From positions 372,001 to 436,000 of the forward strand of contig NZ_WASO01000014.1 of the NCBI RefSeq assembly GCF_009712605.1: 64,000 nucleotides of DNA, written 5' to 3'. Position numbers and translations under genes: made by a program. Shown piece by piece: positions 62,132 to 64,000 of this stretch; the first letter of the stretch is position 1; each line of letters opens with the position of its first letter. The stretch comes from Paludibacter sp. Lineage in GTDB: Bacteria > Bacteroidota > Bacteroidia > Bacteroidales > Paludibacteraceae. The notes beneath the pieces are model-generated. The model did no database searches, had not been told where the DNA came from, and saw only the letters and a program-made list of their open reading frames with translations.

Positions 62132-64000
62132 TTATTCTTCTTCGTAATAGTCTTTAATATAATCTTTTGTAACCGGATTATTACCGTAAGTGCCATAACC
62201 GTAACGTTGGTAGCTATAATTGTATCCGTACCCTCCGGTTTTAGCATCGATATCATTCAACACAACTCCGACATGTTGCATCCTGTCCGTTTTTAATTGA
62301 TTAATAACCGACTTGAAGAATTTTTTATTTGTTTTTCTGCTTCTGGTAATATAAATCACACAATCTGAAATGGGCGCCAGCGGATATGCATCCGAAACAA
62401 TCCCTACAGGACTGGTATCAATAATCACGTAATGGTAACGACTTTTCAACTCTTTAATCAATTCAAGCATTTTTGGCGAACGTATCATTTCGCCCGGATT
62501 TGGAGGTATAGTGCCGGCCAGCAGCAAATCGAAATTGATTTCCGGTGATTTCTTTATAATTGCCTCGTCCAATGTCACCTGCCCCAGCATACAATTTGTG
62601 ATGCCTGTCTCATTTTCAAGTGATAACCGTTTGGATACTGACGGTTTACGTAAGTCCATATCAACCAAAATAGTAGGTTCTCCCGTCATGGCGCACATAC
62701 TGGCGTAATTAAGACAAAAATGAGTTTTACCATCACCTGATTCGGTTGAAGTAACAATTACACATGAAGCATCCATTTGCCTTGAAACGAACTTAATTCT
62801 GGTTCGAACCATTCTATATGCTTCAGCAATGGCTGATTTGGGCCTTTTAAGCACCGTAATAGTAGCGTCATCATGAGTAGCATGTGGCAAACTACCAATA
62901 TACGGGAACGGAGACAACTTTTCAATGTCCCGCTTATCCATTACTTTGGTTTTCAGATATTCCTTCAGAATGATGATCAATAAAGGAATGATTAGCCCCA
63001 AAGCCAAGGCCATCATCATGCTTTTCTTTTTGTCACCCCCATTGGTGATAGATATCATTCTGGCACGTTCCAGTATGGTATTATCAGGCACATTAGAAGC
63101 ACGTTGAATCTGAGCTTCGGCACGCTTTTGCAGTAAATACGTGTAATATGTATCGTTCATCTTGAACTGACGCTCAAAACTATTCATCTGCGTTTCGATG
63201 TCAGGCAAAGTCGCAAGTTGCCCTGATGCTTTACGCGATTGTGTGTCAATATCTTTTTTCTCTATAGAAAAAGCCGCACGTACATTGCGCAATGCATCCG
63301 TGAGAGAACCTTTCAGTTTATTTAGTTCCTCCTGATATTTGGCGTAAAAAGGATTTTGAGGTGTGGTTTGAAGTAATTTCCGAATCGTTTCATTATACTG
63401 CGTCAGTAAGCCTGTAAGCACCGGATCCACAATACCAAGACTTGACGGCGTTAACAACTCCTGATTATTGACATTCTTCTTTATGTAGTCTGTCAGATAG
63501 TTTAAGTACGACTCTTTCAAGTTGTATTGCAATCGTTTTTCATCATACGATGTCAGGTGACCTAAAATAGTTGAACCGTATGCATTCAGATCAAGAATCT
63601 GATTAGCTTTCCTGAAATGTTGCAGATGACTCTCCGAGGTTTTCAATGAATCTGAAATATCGCTTAATTGTTTATCAATAAACGAGATAGTTCTGTTTGC
63701 TTCTTCATTTTTACGATTCAGGTTATCCAATAAAAATTCGTCACACAAAGCATTCAGAAAATCAATATCCCGTTGATAAACAGTACCAACAAGAGATACG
63801 GCCAAAACCGTAGAATTCTGAGTAACAAAACTTAAGGAAATACGTGGTGTGAAATAATCAATTAGATAGGCATTGGAAAGAAACGCAAAATTGATTTTCT
63901 TCCGCGGTTCAAAATTATCCGTCTTGTTGACAACAACAGAGAAATAAGGAGTATTCAAAAGTGAACCATATCGTCCGGTATAGCGCAACTCTCCAAGTTG
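62132..64000 (-). CDS. Wzc-type polysaccharide co-polymerase / bacterial tyrosine kinase (N-terminus beyond window)
   Basis: The frame is open to the window's right edge and the apparent start near 63988 is only a TTG inside the protein. What is seen: a long coiled-coil periplasmic part of a chain-length-determinant protein (VAVSLVGTVYQRDIDFLNALCDEF...), a transmembrane helix (MMMALALGLIIPLLIIIL), and the cytosolic BY-kinase domain with Walker A STESGDGKTHFC, Walker A' ILVDMDLRKPS and Walker B DLLLAG/VIIDTSP, ended by a tyrosine-rich tail (YGYNYSYQRYGYGTYG) that is autophosphorylated in this family. It controls capsule or exopolysaccharide chain length and export. Upstream genes outside the window likely include the Wza-type exporter. 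Confidence 0.93.
   Translation of the reverse strand, partial: QLGELRYTGRYGSLLNTPYFSVVVNKTDNFEPRKKINFAFLSNAYLIDYFTPRISLSFVTQNSTVLAVSLVGTVYQRDIDFLNALCDEFLLDNLNRKNEEANRTISFIDKQLSDISDSLKTSESHLQHFRKANQILDLNAYGSTILGHLTSYDEKRLQYNLKESYLNYLTDYIKKNVNNQELLTPSSLGIVDPVLTGLLTQYNETIRKLLQTTPQNPFYAKYQEELNKLKGSLTDALRNVRAAFSIEKKDIDTQSRKASGQLATLPDIETQMNSFERQFKMNDTYYTYLLQKRAEAQIQRASNVPDNTILERARMISITNGGDKKKSMMMALALGLIIPLLIIILKEYLKTKVMDKRDIEKLSPFPYIGSLPHATHDDATITVLKRPKSAIAEAYRMVRTRIKFVSRQMDASCVIVTSTESGDGKTHFCLNYASMCAMTGEPTILVDMDLRKPSVSKRLSLENETGITNCMLGQVTLDEAIIKKSPEINFDLLLAGTIPPNPGEMIRSPKMLELIKELKSRYHYVIIDTSPVGIVSDAYPLAPISDCVIYITRSRKTNKKFFKSVINQLKTDRMQHVGVVLNDIDAKTGGYGYNYSYQRYGYGTYGNNPVTKDYIKDYYEEE

Noticed and set aside
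63980-64000. Start of the Wzc-like protein inside the window
   Set aside because: The candidate start is a TTG within the middle of the protein; the frame is open to the edge and typical Wzc N-terminal parts are missing.
1-64000. Defence, toxin-antitoxin, integrase or phage systems
   Set aside because: No such domain was recognised in any frame; the RHH-like gene at 33577 has no toxin partner beside it.

Overview
The window comes from a Bacteroidota chromosome, most likely order Bacteroidales (a Paludibacter- or Dysgonomonas-like lineage is my guess). The signs are a SusC/SusD pair, a PorT-type secretion protein, a TonB receptor paired with a DUF4249 lipoprotein, the tsaB/yicC/gmk neighbourhood, and repeated promoter elements of the Bacteroidota form TTG-N19-23-TAnnTTTG. 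No rRNA, tRNA, CRISPR array, insertion sequence or phage block was seen.

Layout. 1-1251: the end of an exported repeat-protein cluster (one gene cut by the edge). 1845-4074: small genes (SixA-like phosphatase, DUF1801, membrane protein, lipoprotein, DUF3795). 4157-10557: uvrB, a HAD phosphatase, a DUF4919 protein, a Gate-domain membrane protein with a NUDIX hydrolase, and an HD-domain protein. 10569-13788: TonB receptor plus DUF4249 lipoprotein. 14112-19723: YbaK-type deacylase, Mth938-like protein, secreted unknown, a heptad-repeat ORF, tgt, mtaB and a lipoprotein. 19738-28093: acyl-CoA ligase, patatin, Pif1-like helicase, tsaB, yicC, gmk, porT. 28198-38293: gpmI, prfB with its programmed frameshift, an ABC-F ATPase, an amphipathic repeat protein, a ribbon-helix-helix-like protein, a nucleotidyltransferase-GHMP kinase fusion, and secA.

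38490-56361 is the main accessory region: a polysaccharide utilization locus. Seven genes on the minus strand, behind one well-formed promoter (56398-56428), encode a GH3 beta-glucosidase, a GH144 enzyme, SusC, SusD, a LamG surface lipoprotein, a GH43 enzyme with a discoidin domain, and a second GH144 enzyme that is a lipoprotein. GH144 is the bacterial endo-beta-1,2-glucanase family, so the likely substrate is a beta-1,2-glucan: surface GH144 cuts the chain, SusC/D import fragments, the other GH144 and GH3 finish in the periplasm. The GH43 enzyme is the unexplained part. A membrane-spanning propeller/LuxR-type regulator and an MFS transporter lie next to the locus.

56686-64000: rubrerythrin, nitroreductase, an exported YhcH-type protein, a GNAT protein, then two nucleotide-sugar dehydrogenases and the C-terminal part of a Wzc-type tyrosine kinase, the edge of a capsule or exopolysaccharide locus that continues to the right. 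Intergenic spaces hold several inverted-repeat families typical of Bacteroidota genomes, between convergent or co-oriented genes.
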